A DNA stretch of 64,000 bases, from contig CAJJAC010000005.1 in assembly GCA_905181955.1 (NCBI GenBank), positions 1 through 64,000 of the forward strand. The letters run 5' to 3'. Shown piece after piece: positions 35,221 through 43,947 of the stretch (positions within the stretch are counted from its first letter, which is position 1; every line of letters starts with the position of its first letter). The translations under genes and the position numbers were made by a program. The notes below the pieces were generated by a model. That model was not told where the DNA came from. It saw only the letters and a list, made by a program, of their open reading frames with translations, and did not search any database. This DNA comes from SAR86 cluster bacterium SAR86B. Lineage in GTDB: Bacteria; Pseudomonadota; Gammaproteobacteria; Magnimaribacterales; D2472.

Positions 35221-36713
35221 TTTGTATTTCTTTCTATAAATTCATTAGCTTTTTTAAAAATCATTTTTTTTCTATCTTTATTTAATTTTTCTAATGCATT
35301 TGGCATAAGAGCTAACCTTGGATTTTTTTTAAAGAAATTAATATTATCTTCTATAAATTTCCAGTATAAACCATCGACAACATCACACCATTCTCCCTTT
35401 TTATAGTTAGACATTCTTAGCATATAGCTTGAACCGCAAATGTATGGTTTTGTTGAGAAAATACCACCGTCTGCATAGGTTCCCATCCCATAAACGTTAG
35501 GTACCATTACCCATTCATGAGCATCTACATACATTTCAGTAAACCAGTCATAAATATTATGAGGACTAACTCTAGAAAGATTCATTAGGTTGGAGATGAT
35601 CATTAATCTATTGATATGGTGCGTATATCCATATTGAATAGTTTCCTTGATAGCATCATCAAGAGGAGGAATACCAGTAGTGCCATCATACCAATTTGAA
35701 TTCAGTTTCTTTTTATGAGCCCAGAAATTTAAATCTTTATACTCGGGTATATTTTCCCAATAAATACCTCTTATAAATTCTCTCCAGCCTAATATTTGCC
35801 TAATAAAACCCTCTGCAGAATTTAATGGGATATCAGAATTAGGATCTAAGAATCTTTTTTCACATTCATGAATACAATCCATGGGATCTAGCAAGCCATT
35901 ATTTAGATAGGGAGAAAGCAAGGAGTGATAAAGAAAAGGATCTTCTTTATTTATAGCATCTTGAAAAGTTCCATAATTAAAAAGATATCTGTCTAAAAAG
36001 TCTTGCAAGTTCTGCCAAGCGTCATCATGTGTTACTGCCCAATTAAAATTCTCTAATTCACCAGGTGATCTTGGAAAGACCTCTTCAACCTCAACCATTA
36101 GATCGAAAGTTATAGTATCTGTTAAATTTTTTTCTCTTTTAGGAGGTGTTTCTTTGAGTTTTGAAATTCCTGCTCTATTTTCTTTATCTAAATTCCACTT
36201 ACCAGAAATAGGCTTACCATCTTCCATTAATATGGAATGTTTTTTTCTTAACCATCTGTAATAAAATTCTTGAACTAAACTTTTCTTCCCTTCTGACCAG
36301 GATTTAAAATCATCAGATTCAGATATAAACTTTGTATCTTCTAAGACATGGAGTGCTTTACCATGACTTTGTGCAAAAAACATTAATTCAGACAAGGTCT
36401 CGTAATCGGCAGGCTTTGTTACAAAGATTTCTTCATAATCTTTTTTAAGAAATAATTCTTTAAGATAGGTGCCTATAAAAGTAGTTTTTTTAGGCTTAAT
36501 TTTCTCATGAATAATATTAAATTTAGCACTTAAAGGTTTTTTAAGATTTCTTAATGATGCTAATAAAAATACTAGTTTTTGTTTATGGTGGTTATGTTTA
36601 TAAAAAGATTCAATAGGCTCATAGAGCAATAAGTCATCACTGCTTTTAAGTATTTCATATACCTTATTATTTTTTGATAACTGGTCAGGAAAAATAATAC
36701 CAAGAGCACTCAT
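35217..36713 (-). CDS. FeS-BCP/PhrB-type photolyase-cryptochrome lacking most Fe-S ligands
   Basis: A 498-residue member of the bacterial (6-4) photolyase-like group. The Rossmann opening is GIIFPDQL, the FAD-domain signature WREFIRGIYW, the catalytic TYPE pair GYTHHINRLM (about 362-371), and VPNVYGMGTYADGGIFSTKPY. PhrB-type enzymes hold a 4Fe-4S cluster with four cysteines. Here the first is replaced (IPPLDDAI), and the loop carrying the next two is shortened to SNYKKGEWCDVV, leaving only the last. Probably blue-light DNA repair or signalling without a cluster. Its start overlaps the stop of the PhoD-like gene by four bases. Confidence 0.85.
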   Translation of the reverse strand: MSALGIIFPDQLSKNNKVYEILKSSDDLLLYEPIESFYKHNHHKQKLVFLLASLRNLKKPLSAKFNIIHEKIKPKKTTFIGTYLKELFLKKDYEEIFVTKPADYETLSELMFFAQSHGKALHVLEDTKFISESDDFKSWSEGKKSLVQEFYYRWLRKKHSILMEDGKPISGKWNLDKENRAGISKLKETPPKREKNLTDTITFDLMVEVEEVFPRSPGELENFNWAVTHDDAWQNLQDFLDRYLFNYGTFQDAINKEDPFLYHSLLSPYLNNGLLDPMDCIHECEKRFLDPNSDIPLNSAEGFIRQILGWREFIRGIYWENIPEYKDLNFWAHKKKLNSNWYDGTTGIPPLDDAIKETIQYGYTHHINRLMIISNLMNLSRVSPHNIYDWFTEMYVDAHEWVMVPNVYGMGTYADGGIFSTKPYICGSSYMLRMSNYKKGEWCDVVDGLYWKFIEDNINFFKKNPRLALMPNALEKLNKDRKKMIFKKANEFIERNTN

Positions 36714-37690
36714 TCTGAACTATAAAAGGGTATGGATACAGACTCTAACATTCCACCATTTTTATCTTTTAAGTCTAGTTGAATTTGTGAAGTTTCAGTA
36801 TTTATTGAAATAATCCCATAATTCTCTTCATAATGAGTTTCCCCAATAAGCAATGAATCTGTTTCAATACCTTTAACAGGTCTATTCATTGAAGAGGCTG
36901 TTAGTTCATATACGTCATTATATTTATATATACCACCTCTATGTCTATCTCCAGAGATAACTACCACTTGCTTGCCTGATGACTCAATTAAGCCTATAAG
37001 CCTTTCTCTTTCTAACGAAAAATTGCTCCATTTCTCAAACCTATGCTCTGTTGCCAATAATTGAATAGATGTAAGTAAGATAATAAGATCAGATTCTTTT
37101 TTTAATGAATTAGCAAGCCATTTCCATTGAGCTTGCCCTAGAACTGAAGCATCCTTATCCACATTATCTATATAGTTAGACTTAGGCCCCTTAAGTTCTG
37201 ATCGAAAGTATCTGGTATCAAGGCCAATAATATGAATCTTCATATCATCTAATTCTTTCATGGTATCAAAATAAATACCTTCTCTTAATCGCCTGATATC
37301 ATCTGAGGGTATATCCCAAAATGTAAGAAAGAGCTCTTGTGCTTCTTGCTTTAATTTGTATTCTCCACCGCCATCATTTTTTCCATAATCATGATCATCC
37401 CAGATAGCTAATATATCTTTTTTCATCAACCAAGTTGGAAAATTTTCTTTTTGCTTGGTGTAAGCCTTAGCCATTTTATTTAACTTTAAAGATGCTGAAT
37501 CACCATAGACATTATCACCAAGAAAAATAAAACCATCTAGGTTATCTTTTTTAACTGAACTCCAGATAGGTTGAGGCTCATCTTGATGAATGCAGGACCC
37601 AAGTCCAAATCTTAGTTCATCAGAAAAGATAGAAGAAGATTCGGTTAGTAGAAGGAGAGAGAAAATGGAAATAAAGAGATTTTTTTTCAT
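36710..37690 (-). CDS. PhoD-like metallophosphatase, exported
   Basis: A 326-residue protein with a signal peptide (about 1-23). Metallophosphoesterase landmarks are FGLGSCIHQ, FLGDNVYGD, IWDDHDYGKND and a late VVISGDRHRGGIY, in the order found in PhoD-family alkaline phosphatases/phosphodiesterases. It should hydrolyse phosphate esters in the periplasm. It is shorter than Bacillus PhoD (about 580), like the compact bacterial PhoD-like group. It shares a four-base overlap with the photolyase gene. No Pho box was seen upstream. Confidence 0.88.
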   Translation of the reverse strand: MKKNLFISIFSLLLLTESSSIFSDELRFGLGSCIHQDEPQPIWSSVKKDNLDGFIFLGDNVYGDSASLKLNKMAKAYTKQKENFPTWLMKKDILAIWDDHDYGKNDGGGEYKLKQEAQELFLTFWDIPSDDIRRLREGIYFDTMKELDDMKIHIIGLDTRYFRSELKGPKSNYIDNVDKDASVLGQAQWKWLANSLKKESDLIILLTSIQLLATEHRFEKWSNFSLERERLIGLIESSGKQVVVISGDRHRGGIYKYNDVYELTASSMNRPVKGIETDSLLIGETHYEENYGIISINTETSQIQLDLKDKNGGMLESVSIPFYSSE

Positions 37691-37728
37691 GGTAAAATTA
37701 TTTTAACAAACTATTACTTTGAAAACAT

Positions 37729-38463
37729 TTGTTTAAATATATAACATCACTTTTAATTTTACTTGTATTGATCTCTTGTTCTTCAGAAAATAGTTTTGAA
37801 GATGAAAAATCTAGCTCATTAATCAAGCCTAATTTTTTTCAGATACAAGCAAGATACGATTGCGCTTTATCAAAAGACACATCTTTGAATCGTTTAGAGG
37901 CTTTCATACCTAATTTTGTTATTAAAGTTAAAGATGCTTTACCTTCAGCAAGCCTAGAGATTTTTTTTAATGATCAAGAAAATATTAATAACTTTTCATT
38001 ACTTTATTTAGATGATGATATAAATTTTAATTCTGCAGTAATAACTGATCTTTTGTATGAAGAGGGTATGGATAATGTTGCGGAATGTTCTTTGAATGGT
38101 GATGCAATACTTTCTTCTAATTTTTATATTGATAATAAATCGATAGACCTAGATTCATTTGAAGTTGAAGTTCTTAATTGCACATTTAATGACGGATTTA
38201 ACTTTGGAACTTTTGCAATTGAAGTTGATAGCTTTTTAAATCTTATTCGTAAAAAAGGGGTTACATACTTTGCTAAGTTTCAACAGGCAAATGAGAGAAG
38301 CCTGAATTTCACTTGGATTAATTATTTAGGTTCAATTGAAGATAAAGATATTCTTTACAAAGGCTGGCTAGAGGAAGAAGATTCTATAAAAATACAAGAA
38401 GCTTTTAACCTGCATTCAACCTGTGAGTCATCAATAGCTTACAAAGGATATAAAATTCTCTAA
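37729..38463 (+). CDS. lipoprotein of unknown function
   Basis: A 244-residue protein with a lipoprotein signal (LLVLISC, Cys at about residue 17). Only TTG (37729) or a weaker codon can start this frame upstream of the signal; no ATG is available. The mature part has four cysteines (RYDC, AECS, LNCTFN, HSTCESS) that could pair in two disulfides, and repeated acidic stretches. Family not recognised. It stands alone between the PhoD-like gene (divergent) and a tRNA. Confidence 0.6.
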   Translation: MFKYITSLLILLVLISCSSENSFEDEKSSSLIKPNFFQIQARYDCALSKDTSLNRLEAFIPNFVIKVKDALPSASLEIFFNDQENINNFSLLYLDDDINFNSAVITDLLYEEGMDNVAECSLNGDAILSSNFYIDNKSIDLDSFEVEVLNCTFNDGFNFGTFAIEVDSFLNLIRKKGVTYFAKFQQANERSLNFTWINYLGSIEDKDILYKGWLEEEDSIKIQEAFNLHSTCESSIAYKGYKIL

Positions 38464-38538
38464 AATAGTTATATGGCTAATCTTATTGGTTTCTTCTTCT
38501 TCTGTTTGATATCTATTTGCTTTATAATTCAATCCAAT

Positions 38539-38613
38539 GCGGGTGTCGTATAATGGCTATTATAAGAGGTTTCCAACCTTTTGATGAGAGTTCGATCCTC
38601 TCCACCCGCTCCA
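38539..38613 (+). tRNA. tRNA-Gly (TCC)
   Basis: A 75-base tRNA closely matching E. coli tRNA-Gly(UCC) in its D-arm (TCGTATAATGGCTATTA). Acceptor stem GCGGGTG / CACCCGC, anticodon TCC at 38572-38574, T-loop GTTCGAT, encoded CCA. TATAAT at 38523-38528 is its -10 box. It reads GGA/GGG codons. Confidence 0.96.
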
Positions 38614-38738
38614 ACCTTCTTTCATAAAATTCATCCTTTAAATTTATAATTATATTTTTATATTTCATTTCTAAACGTTTATTTCGAATAGGGTAAACTG
38701 ATATTAATATTTAAATCCATGAAATTAAAGGAGAACAA

Positions 38739-39437
38739 ATGAAAAATATCTTACTTATAACACTTCTTGCATTCGGCTCAATAAGTTTTGCGATGCATCA
38801 TGAAACAGGAGAGGCAGATGCAAAAGTGCTCTTAAATAATACCGCATTGATGTCCACTTATGAATTAGCAAAAGGGGATTCATACGGACCCCTGCAGAGA
38901 GAACTCGTAAAGTATCAAAAAGATCAAATGAAATCTGGATTTAATGCTTGTGGTTTATACAGACATGAGTTTGGTGAAATGCGAGGTTTCTATACATTTT
39001 GTTATTTTGATGATTTATATCAACTAGCTGACATCATGGATAATGCAGAACCGGCTAATCTAAATGAAAGACAGAATTTTGCAAGCCACACTGATCATAT
39101 CGTCGGTATAGTTGAAAAGCACATGAAGACTCAACCCAAATATATAATTCAAACTAGATGGAATTTTGACATGACAAGCTTAACGATTAATGAGGTGGCA
39201 GAAGAAGCTAAAGGCATTTTTGCTCATTTTTTAGAAGCATTTGGAGCTTGTAACCTTTATGACCATCAGTGGGGACCAGCAAACGCTTGGTATATGACTT
39301 GCGGTTTCGATGATTATAAAGATTTTGCTGATAAGGCAAATAAATTTTATGGAATCATAGGAGAAAAGATGGGTGATAAAAATATGCATCTTCTAAGTCA
39401 CTCAGATGATATCTTGGTAAGAGTAGATTTAAATTAA
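38739..39437 (+). CDS. exported protein with two 100-residue repeats
   Basis: A 232-residue protein with a signal peptide (about 1-18, SFA). The body is an internal duplication: ACGLYRHEFG...FYTFCYFDD (residues 70-92) and ACNLYDHQWG...WYMTCGFDD (170-192) align with an exact 100-residue offset, including Cys71/Cys171, His76/His176 and Cys88/Cys188. A SHTDHI/SHSDDI motif ends each half. The pattern suggests two alpha-beta barrel-like domains, each with a disulfide or metal site. Family not recognised. AAAGGAG lies six bases before the ATG, the best ribosome site in the window, suggesting high expression. Confidence 0.7.
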   Translation: MKNILLITLLAFGSISFAMHHETGEADAKVLLNNTALMSTYELAKGDSYGPLQRELVKYQKDQMKSGFNACGLYRHEFGEMRGFYTFCYFDDLYQLADIMDNAEPANLNERQNFASHTDHIVGIVEKHMKTQPKYIIQTRWNFDMTSLTINEVAEEAKGIFAHFLEAFGACNLYDHQWGPANAWYMTCGFDDYKDFADKANKFYGIIGEKMGDKNMHLLSHSDDILVRVDLN

Positions 39438-39455
39438 TCATTCGGTTTAATAATA

Positions 39456-39483
39456 AAAAGCGGGCTCATGGCCCGCTTTTTTG
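39456..39483 (+). terminator. strong rho-independent terminator
   Basis: Stem AAAAAGCGGGC / GCCCGCTTTTT with a short loop, 19 bases after the stop of the duplicated exported protein. Confidence 0.92.
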
Positions 39484-39584
39484 TTGGCTAAAGGGGAAAC
39501 TTATCAACATATAAGAGGAGATAACAATACCAACATATATATAGACAGAGGTATGTTATGAAAGTTCTATTTTTATTAAATTAT

Positions 39585-40331
39585 TTAAATAAAAAGAGTT
39601 TTAATTAAATAAAATAAGCTTGCTCCGAGAATAAGACCTGACCCTAAAGGGATTTCCTCTCTTTTTGATTTATCACTTAATGTATAAATTAATATTGAGC
39701 AACTAGAGCCTAAAAGAACTATCGGGCCTAGGCTAACTACACCAAAGATACTGCCTAATCCACCTAACAATATAAAATCACCACCACCAATACCATCTTT
39801 AGATCTAAAGAATTTAAATACAACATTTATTATCCATAATGATAAAAATCCAGCTAAAGCACCTAGTAAAGCTTCTTGTTGTGATGTAAATAAATTAAAA
39901 AAAATATTTGTTGTTAGCCCTATTAAAATTAAACTTATATTTAAATAGATTGGAAGATATAAATGTTTTAGATCTAAGATAAATAAAATATAAAAAATAG
40001 AGAAGATTAAATAGTAAATAAATCCACTGAAAGAAACTCCAATATTCACAGCTATTAAAATAATAATAAATATATGTATTAATTCATTTATAAGATAGCT
40101 AGAGCCAATTTTCTTATTACAAAAAGAGCACTTTCCTCTTAAAAATATAAAGCTAAGAACGGGTACTAACATCCTCATAGCCAAGGGAGATTTACACTGA
40201 GTGCAATGTGATCTTGGGCCATATAAAGTTAATGAGTCATCATCTCTCATCTCTGGTAGTCTATAGAGCAACATTGATGAGAAGCTGCCCACACATGCGC
40301 CACATAGTCCTATTAACAATAATTCAACCAT
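39585..40331 (-). CDS. pilD: type IV prepilin peptidase / N-methyltransferase
   Basis: A 248-residue polytopic protein. The cytoplasmic zinc loop has CTQC and CSFC (about residues 43-72). Catalytic aspartates lie in ILDLKHLYLP and GIGGGDFILLGGLGS, the GxGD-type protease site. It cleaves and methylates prepilin leaders such as those of GspG-J encoded at 53.4-55.2 kb, so it is the GspO/PilD partner of that system. No pilBC genes lie next to it, unlike the usual pilBCD order. It follows a tiny ORF and ggt on the same strand. Confidence 0.92.
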   Translation of the reverse strand: MVELLLIGLCGACVGSFSSMLLYRLPEMRDDDSLTLYGPRSHCTQCKSPLAMRMLVPVLSFIFLRGKCSFCNKKIGSSYLINELIHIFIIILIAVNIGVSFSGFIYYLIFSIFYILFILDLKHLYLPIYLNISLILIGLTTNIFFNLFTSQQEALLGALAGFLSLWIINVVFKFFRSKDGIGGGDFILLGGLGSIFGVVSLGPIVLLGSSCSILIYTLSDKSKREEIPLGSGLILGASLFYLIKTLFI

Positions 40332-40349
40332 CAGTCTTTATAAGAAATT

Positions 40350-40436
40350 CTATTTTTTTGATATTTTAAGACAGAAAAGTAAAAGTAAAATAGCTGGGAT
40401 TGCATAAGCACTTATTACTAGTAATTTATCTAACAT
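40350..40436 (-). CDS. possible 28-residue single-span membrane protein
   Basis: ATG directly after the ggt stop codon (TAA-ATG) opens a 28-codon frame. It has one hydrophobic segment (AYAIPAILLLLFCL) and a basic tail (KISKK), a topology like tiny CcmD-type membrane proteins. It fills most of the gap between ggt and the prepilin peptidase gene in the same direction. Evidence is only position, topology and lack of wasted space; it may not be translated. Confidence 0.35.
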   Translation of the reverse strand: MLDKLLVISAYAIPAILLLLFCLKISKK

Positions 40437-42164
40437 TTAATTTACTCCAATTGCTAATGAGTCTGGTCTTCTTGTATCACCAAATCCATAGTAAAAATTA
40501 TTTTTAATCATAACAATCTGCAAAGCTGTTGCTGGGTTTATCATTAAAACCTCATAACCCTTTTTAGCTAAAGTTTCTGCATGATGAGAATTATAAGACT
40601 TTTCTAACTGAAGGATATCTGGATACCATTGATGATGAACCCTTGGAGCTAAAATCGCATCTGAAACTTCTAGTTCAAAATCTACTATATTTAAAATTGA
40701 TTGCAGAACACTAGTAATAATTCTTGAACCTCCTGGTGATCCGGTAGCAAAGTAAGGCAAACCATCTCTTAATACTATAGTTGGGGTCATTGAACTAAGC
40801 GGTCTTTTTTCAGGAACAATTTTATTTGCCTCTCCGCCAAGTAAGCCAAATTGATTTGGCGTTCCTGGTGAAGCAGAAAAATCATCCATTTCATTATTCA
40901 TCAAGATGCCAGTTCCCTCAATAGTCACTCCAGAACCAAAAGATGAATTTAGCGTATAAGTATTAGATATAATATTTCCATACTGGTCTGCAATTGAGTA
41001 ATGGGTAGTTTCTATACTTTCTTTTCTTATATATTCACCAGGCTCAATTGATGTTGATGGAGAGGGTGGTGGTGTCATAAATTTAAAGAGTTTAAGTTTC
41101 TGATTTATTTTTTTTGCATATTCTTTACTAGTAAGTTCATCAATTGGAACTTCAAAAAAATCTGGATCACCTAAATATTTAGATCTATCTGCATATGCAT
41201 ATTTCATAACTTCTGCTAATAAAGATACATACCGTGGATTATTATGACCATAAGCTTGAAGATCATGGTTTTCTAGGATATTTAGCATTTGAATTAAATG
41301 AATGCCACCTGATGAAGGTGGACCCATAGTTACAATATCTATTCCTTTGTATTTTGAGCTTAAAGGCTTTCTCCAGCTGGGCCTATATTTTTTTAAATCA
41401 CGATGGGAAATTAAACCACCATTCTTTTCCATGGCATCCACAATCTTGTCTGCAACCTCGCCTTCATAAAATCCAGCTACCCCATTTTGAGCAATAAGAG
41501 TAAGAGTTCTTGCTAAATCTGGCTGTGTAAGAGGAGTATTGAATTCAATTGGATAATTTTTATAAAAAATAGATTCCGTGCTTGGAAACTGGGAAAGTTT
41601 CTTATGTACTTTATTCAAAGTCATCGTCATATAAGGCGACATAATAAACCCACCGTCAGCTAATTTAATTGCAGGTTGAAGTAATTCCTCCCATGCGATT
41701 GAACCAAATTTTTGATGAACCTCCCACATTCCATAAACAGAACCAGGAACTCCTACTGCAAGGTAGCCTATGGTTGATCTTAGTGAATTAACTGAGCCAT
41801 CGGTATTTAAATACATATCTCTTGAGGCTTTAAGCGGAGCTTTCTCTCTATAATCAATTGAAAAGCTTTCTTTGGATGATGCATCATGCATGACCATAAA
41901 TCCACCGCCACCAATATTACCTGCTCTTGGGAGCACCACAGCTAAAGCAAATCCAACTGCTACAGCAGCATCATAGGCATTTCCACCTTGGCTTAAAATA
42001 TCTTCGCCAACCTTAGATGCAAGATAGTGCTGAGTAGCTACCATACCCTTACTTGCTAAAACAGGATGAGTAATTGAACTTGGATTTAATACTAGGTTTT
42101 GCGCATTTAAAGTATATGAAAAAGCACATGTGATGATAATTAAAAATTTTAAGTTTTTGATCAT
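40437..42164 (-). CDS. ggt: gamma-glutamyltransferase
   Basis: A 575-residue exported precursor with signal peptide about 1-21. The autocleavage site and catalytic threonine lie in ETTHYSIAD (about residue 375), dividing large and small subunits. Downstream SSMTPTIV and TGSPGGSRI bind the gamma-glutamyl group. It degrades glutathione and gamma-glutamyl compounds in the periplasm. Its start overlaps the acyl-CoA synthetase stop by four bases, an unusual partner. Confidence 0.95.
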   Translation of the reverse strand: MIKNLKFLIIITCAFSYTLNAQNLVLNPSSITHPVLASKGMVATQHYLASKVGEDILSQGGNAYDAAVAVGFALAVVLPRAGNIGGGGFMVMHDASSKESFSIDYREKAPLKASRDMYLNTDGSVNSLRSTIGYLAVGVPGSVYGMWEVHQKFGSIAWEELLQPAIKLADGGFIMSPYMTMTLNKVHKKLSQFPSTESIFYKNYPIEFNTPLTQPDLARTLTLIAQNGVAGFYEGEVADKIVDAMEKNGGLISHRDLKKYRPSWRKPLSSKYKGIDIVTMGPPSSGGIHLIQMLNILENHDLQAYGHNNPRYVSLLAEVMKYAYADRSKYLGDPDFFEVPIDELTSKEYAKKINQKLKLFKFMTPPPSPSTSIEPGEYIRKESIETTHYSIADQYGNIISNTYTLNSSFGSGVTIEGTGILMNNEMDDFSASPGTPNQFGLLGGEANKIVPEKRPLSSMTPTIVLRDGLPYFATGSPGGSRIITSVLQSILNIVDFELEVSDAILAPRVHHQWYPDILQLEKSYNSHHAETLAKKGYEVLMINPATALQIVMIKNNFYYGFGDTRRPDSLAIGVN

Positions 42165-43795
42165 GATACTAATTCATCTTCAGCTGTTTTTTTAGCCCAC
42201 TTATAATCAGCTTTTCCATTTGGCGCTCGCATAACTTCTGGAACAAATATAATTGATTTTGGTAATTTATATCCAGATAGATGTTCTCGAGTTGAACTAA
42301 TAAGGTTTGCTTCGTTAATCTCACAATTCTCAGCAAGTGAGACAACTGCTACCACCTTATTGCCAAATCTTTCATCAGGTAACCCAACAACGAGCGAGTC
42401 ATAGACATGTATATTTAGCTTTAGAGCTTCTTCTACCTCTTCTGGATATATTTTTTCACCTGCAGAATTAATACAATTACTTCCGCGCCCTAAAAGAGTA
42501 ATAGTTCCATCAGCTTCAACTAAAGCATAATCTCCTGGAAAGGAATATCTAGTTCCATTGAACTCTTTAAAGGTAGCATCTGATTTTTCTTTATCCTTAT
42601 AGTAACCTTCTGGTACTAAGCCGCTTGTGCCTATAAGACCTCTGACTCCAGAACCTGGTAATACTTCTTCACCTTCATCACTAACAACAACAACACCAGG
42701 ATTGAGTCTAAACTTAGCAGTGGCAGATCCATCTTCACGAGTGGTAACCGATGAACCCATTCCGCCTTCACTTGAGCCCATAGCATCCATTAAAACCATA
42801 TCATGATGTTCTAACAAAGAAGCTTTTACATCTGCACTAAACATAACCCCACTTGAATAGATTAATTTAAGTGTTCTTAAGTTATAAGGCTTGTTTTCAG
42901 CAACAGCTCTATCGAGTTCTTTTACCATAGGTTTAGCAAAAGAATCACCAACTATAATGATATTAGTTACACCAACTCTCTCAACCTCTTCCCATAGCAA
43001 CTTGCTATCAAGTCCTAAGTTGGGAGTAGTCACAACACAGCCTCCCAATAAATGTGCAAGAAATCCACCAAGCCACATTCCAGTTCCATGCATAAGAGGG
43101 CAGGCAACTAAGCTCTTAGCTAGTTCACCATTTTCATGTAGATTAAGAATTGTCTTTTTAAGATCTTTTAACTCATCAGGTACATCAATTCCCATTCCTT
43201 TTAATGTTTTAAGCATAGAGGTAACAAAGCCTCCATGAGTATACATAACACCTTTTGGCATACCAGTTGTACCACCTGTATATAACATATAAATATTATC
43301 TTCATTTCTATCTATTCTGGGCATAGGAGAAGTTGTTTTAACAATATCACTATAGGCATGAGATCCTTCAAGAAGAGGGGTTGAGTCTTCAAGTTGTATC
43401 CAAGCTTTCACTTTGGGCAAATCACCTCTTATCTTTTTAACCTGATCCGCATAACAACCTTGATAAAAAACAGCTTCCGAATCTGAATTATCAAGCAAGT
43501 AAATAAGTTCATTAGATTGATATCTATAATTAACATTTATAGGAACACCCATTACTTTAAATGCTGCAAAGTGGGCTACAAGATATTCATTGGAATTATG
43601 TAGATATAATCCAACTTTAGAATTTTTACCCAAACTCTGATCAGCTAAAAACTGAGCTACCTTAGAAGCTTCTTCATCATACTCTTTCCAGGTTAGCGTA
43701 GATTCGCCACAAACTGCAGCTGGATTATTTGGAAGGAGATCTGCATTTTGCTCGAATATTGTTGCAAAGTGTCTTAAAGAGTAATTTATAGTCAT
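42161..43795 (-). CDS. AMP-binding acyl-CoA synthetase
   Basis: A 544-residue adenylate-forming enzyme. The P-loop-like A3 motif is MLYTGGTTGMPKGVMYTH at about residues 172-189, with later motifs DAMGSSEGG, FPGDYA and INSAGEKIYPEEVEEAL. It activates a carboxylic acid as acyl-AMP and acyl-CoA; chain type is not readable. AAGGA lies five bases before the ATG. It is coupled to ggt and divergent from a second synthetase at 43948, about 150 bases apart. Confidence 0.92.
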   Translation of the reverse strand: MTINYSLRHFATIFEQNADLLPNNPAAVCGESTLTWKEYDEEASKVAQFLADQSLGKNSKVGLYLHNSNEYLVAHFAAFKVMGVPINVNYRYQSNELIYLLDNSDSEAVFYQGCYADQVKKIRGDLPKVKAWIQLEDSTPLLEGSHAYSDIVKTTSPMPRIDRNEDNIYMLYTGGTTGMPKGVMYTHGGFVTSMLKTLKGMGIDVPDELKDLKKTILNLHENGELAKSLVACPLMHGTGMWLGGFLAHLLGGCVVTTPNLGLDSKLLWEEVERVGVTNIIIVGDSFAKPMVKELDRAVAENKPYNLRTLKLIYSSGVMFSADVKASLLEHHDMVLMDAMGSSEGGMGSSVTTREDGSATAKFRLNPGVVVVSDEGEEVLPGSGVRGLIGTSGLVPEGYYKDKEKSDATFKEFNGTRYSFPGDYALVEADGTITLLGRGSNCINSAGEKIYPEEVEEALKLNIHVYDSLVVGLPDERFGNKVVAVVSLAENCEINEANLISSTREHLSGYKLPKSIIFVPEVMRAPNGKADYKWAKKTAEDELVS

Positions 43796-43947
43796 GTTTT
43801 TCCTTTATCTTTGTATTTTAAGTATTTGTTTAACCAAATTACTATATTTTTTTGCCTATGACAATTTCATTGTTAACCAATAGATTGTTTCTTTAATTTC
43901 GTAGTAGAATAATCTGGTCAAATATCAATTAATAAGAGAGATTACTT

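Noticed and set aside
38473-38553. 26-codon hydrophobic frame before tRNA-Gly(TCC)
   Set aside because: It runs into the tRNA acceptor and D-arm and has no ribosome site; hydrophobicity comes from T-rich promoter DNA.
39558-39608. 16-codon frame between the terminator and the prepilin peptidase stop
   Set aside because: It overlaps the pilD end, is very short and only reflects AT-rich sequence.
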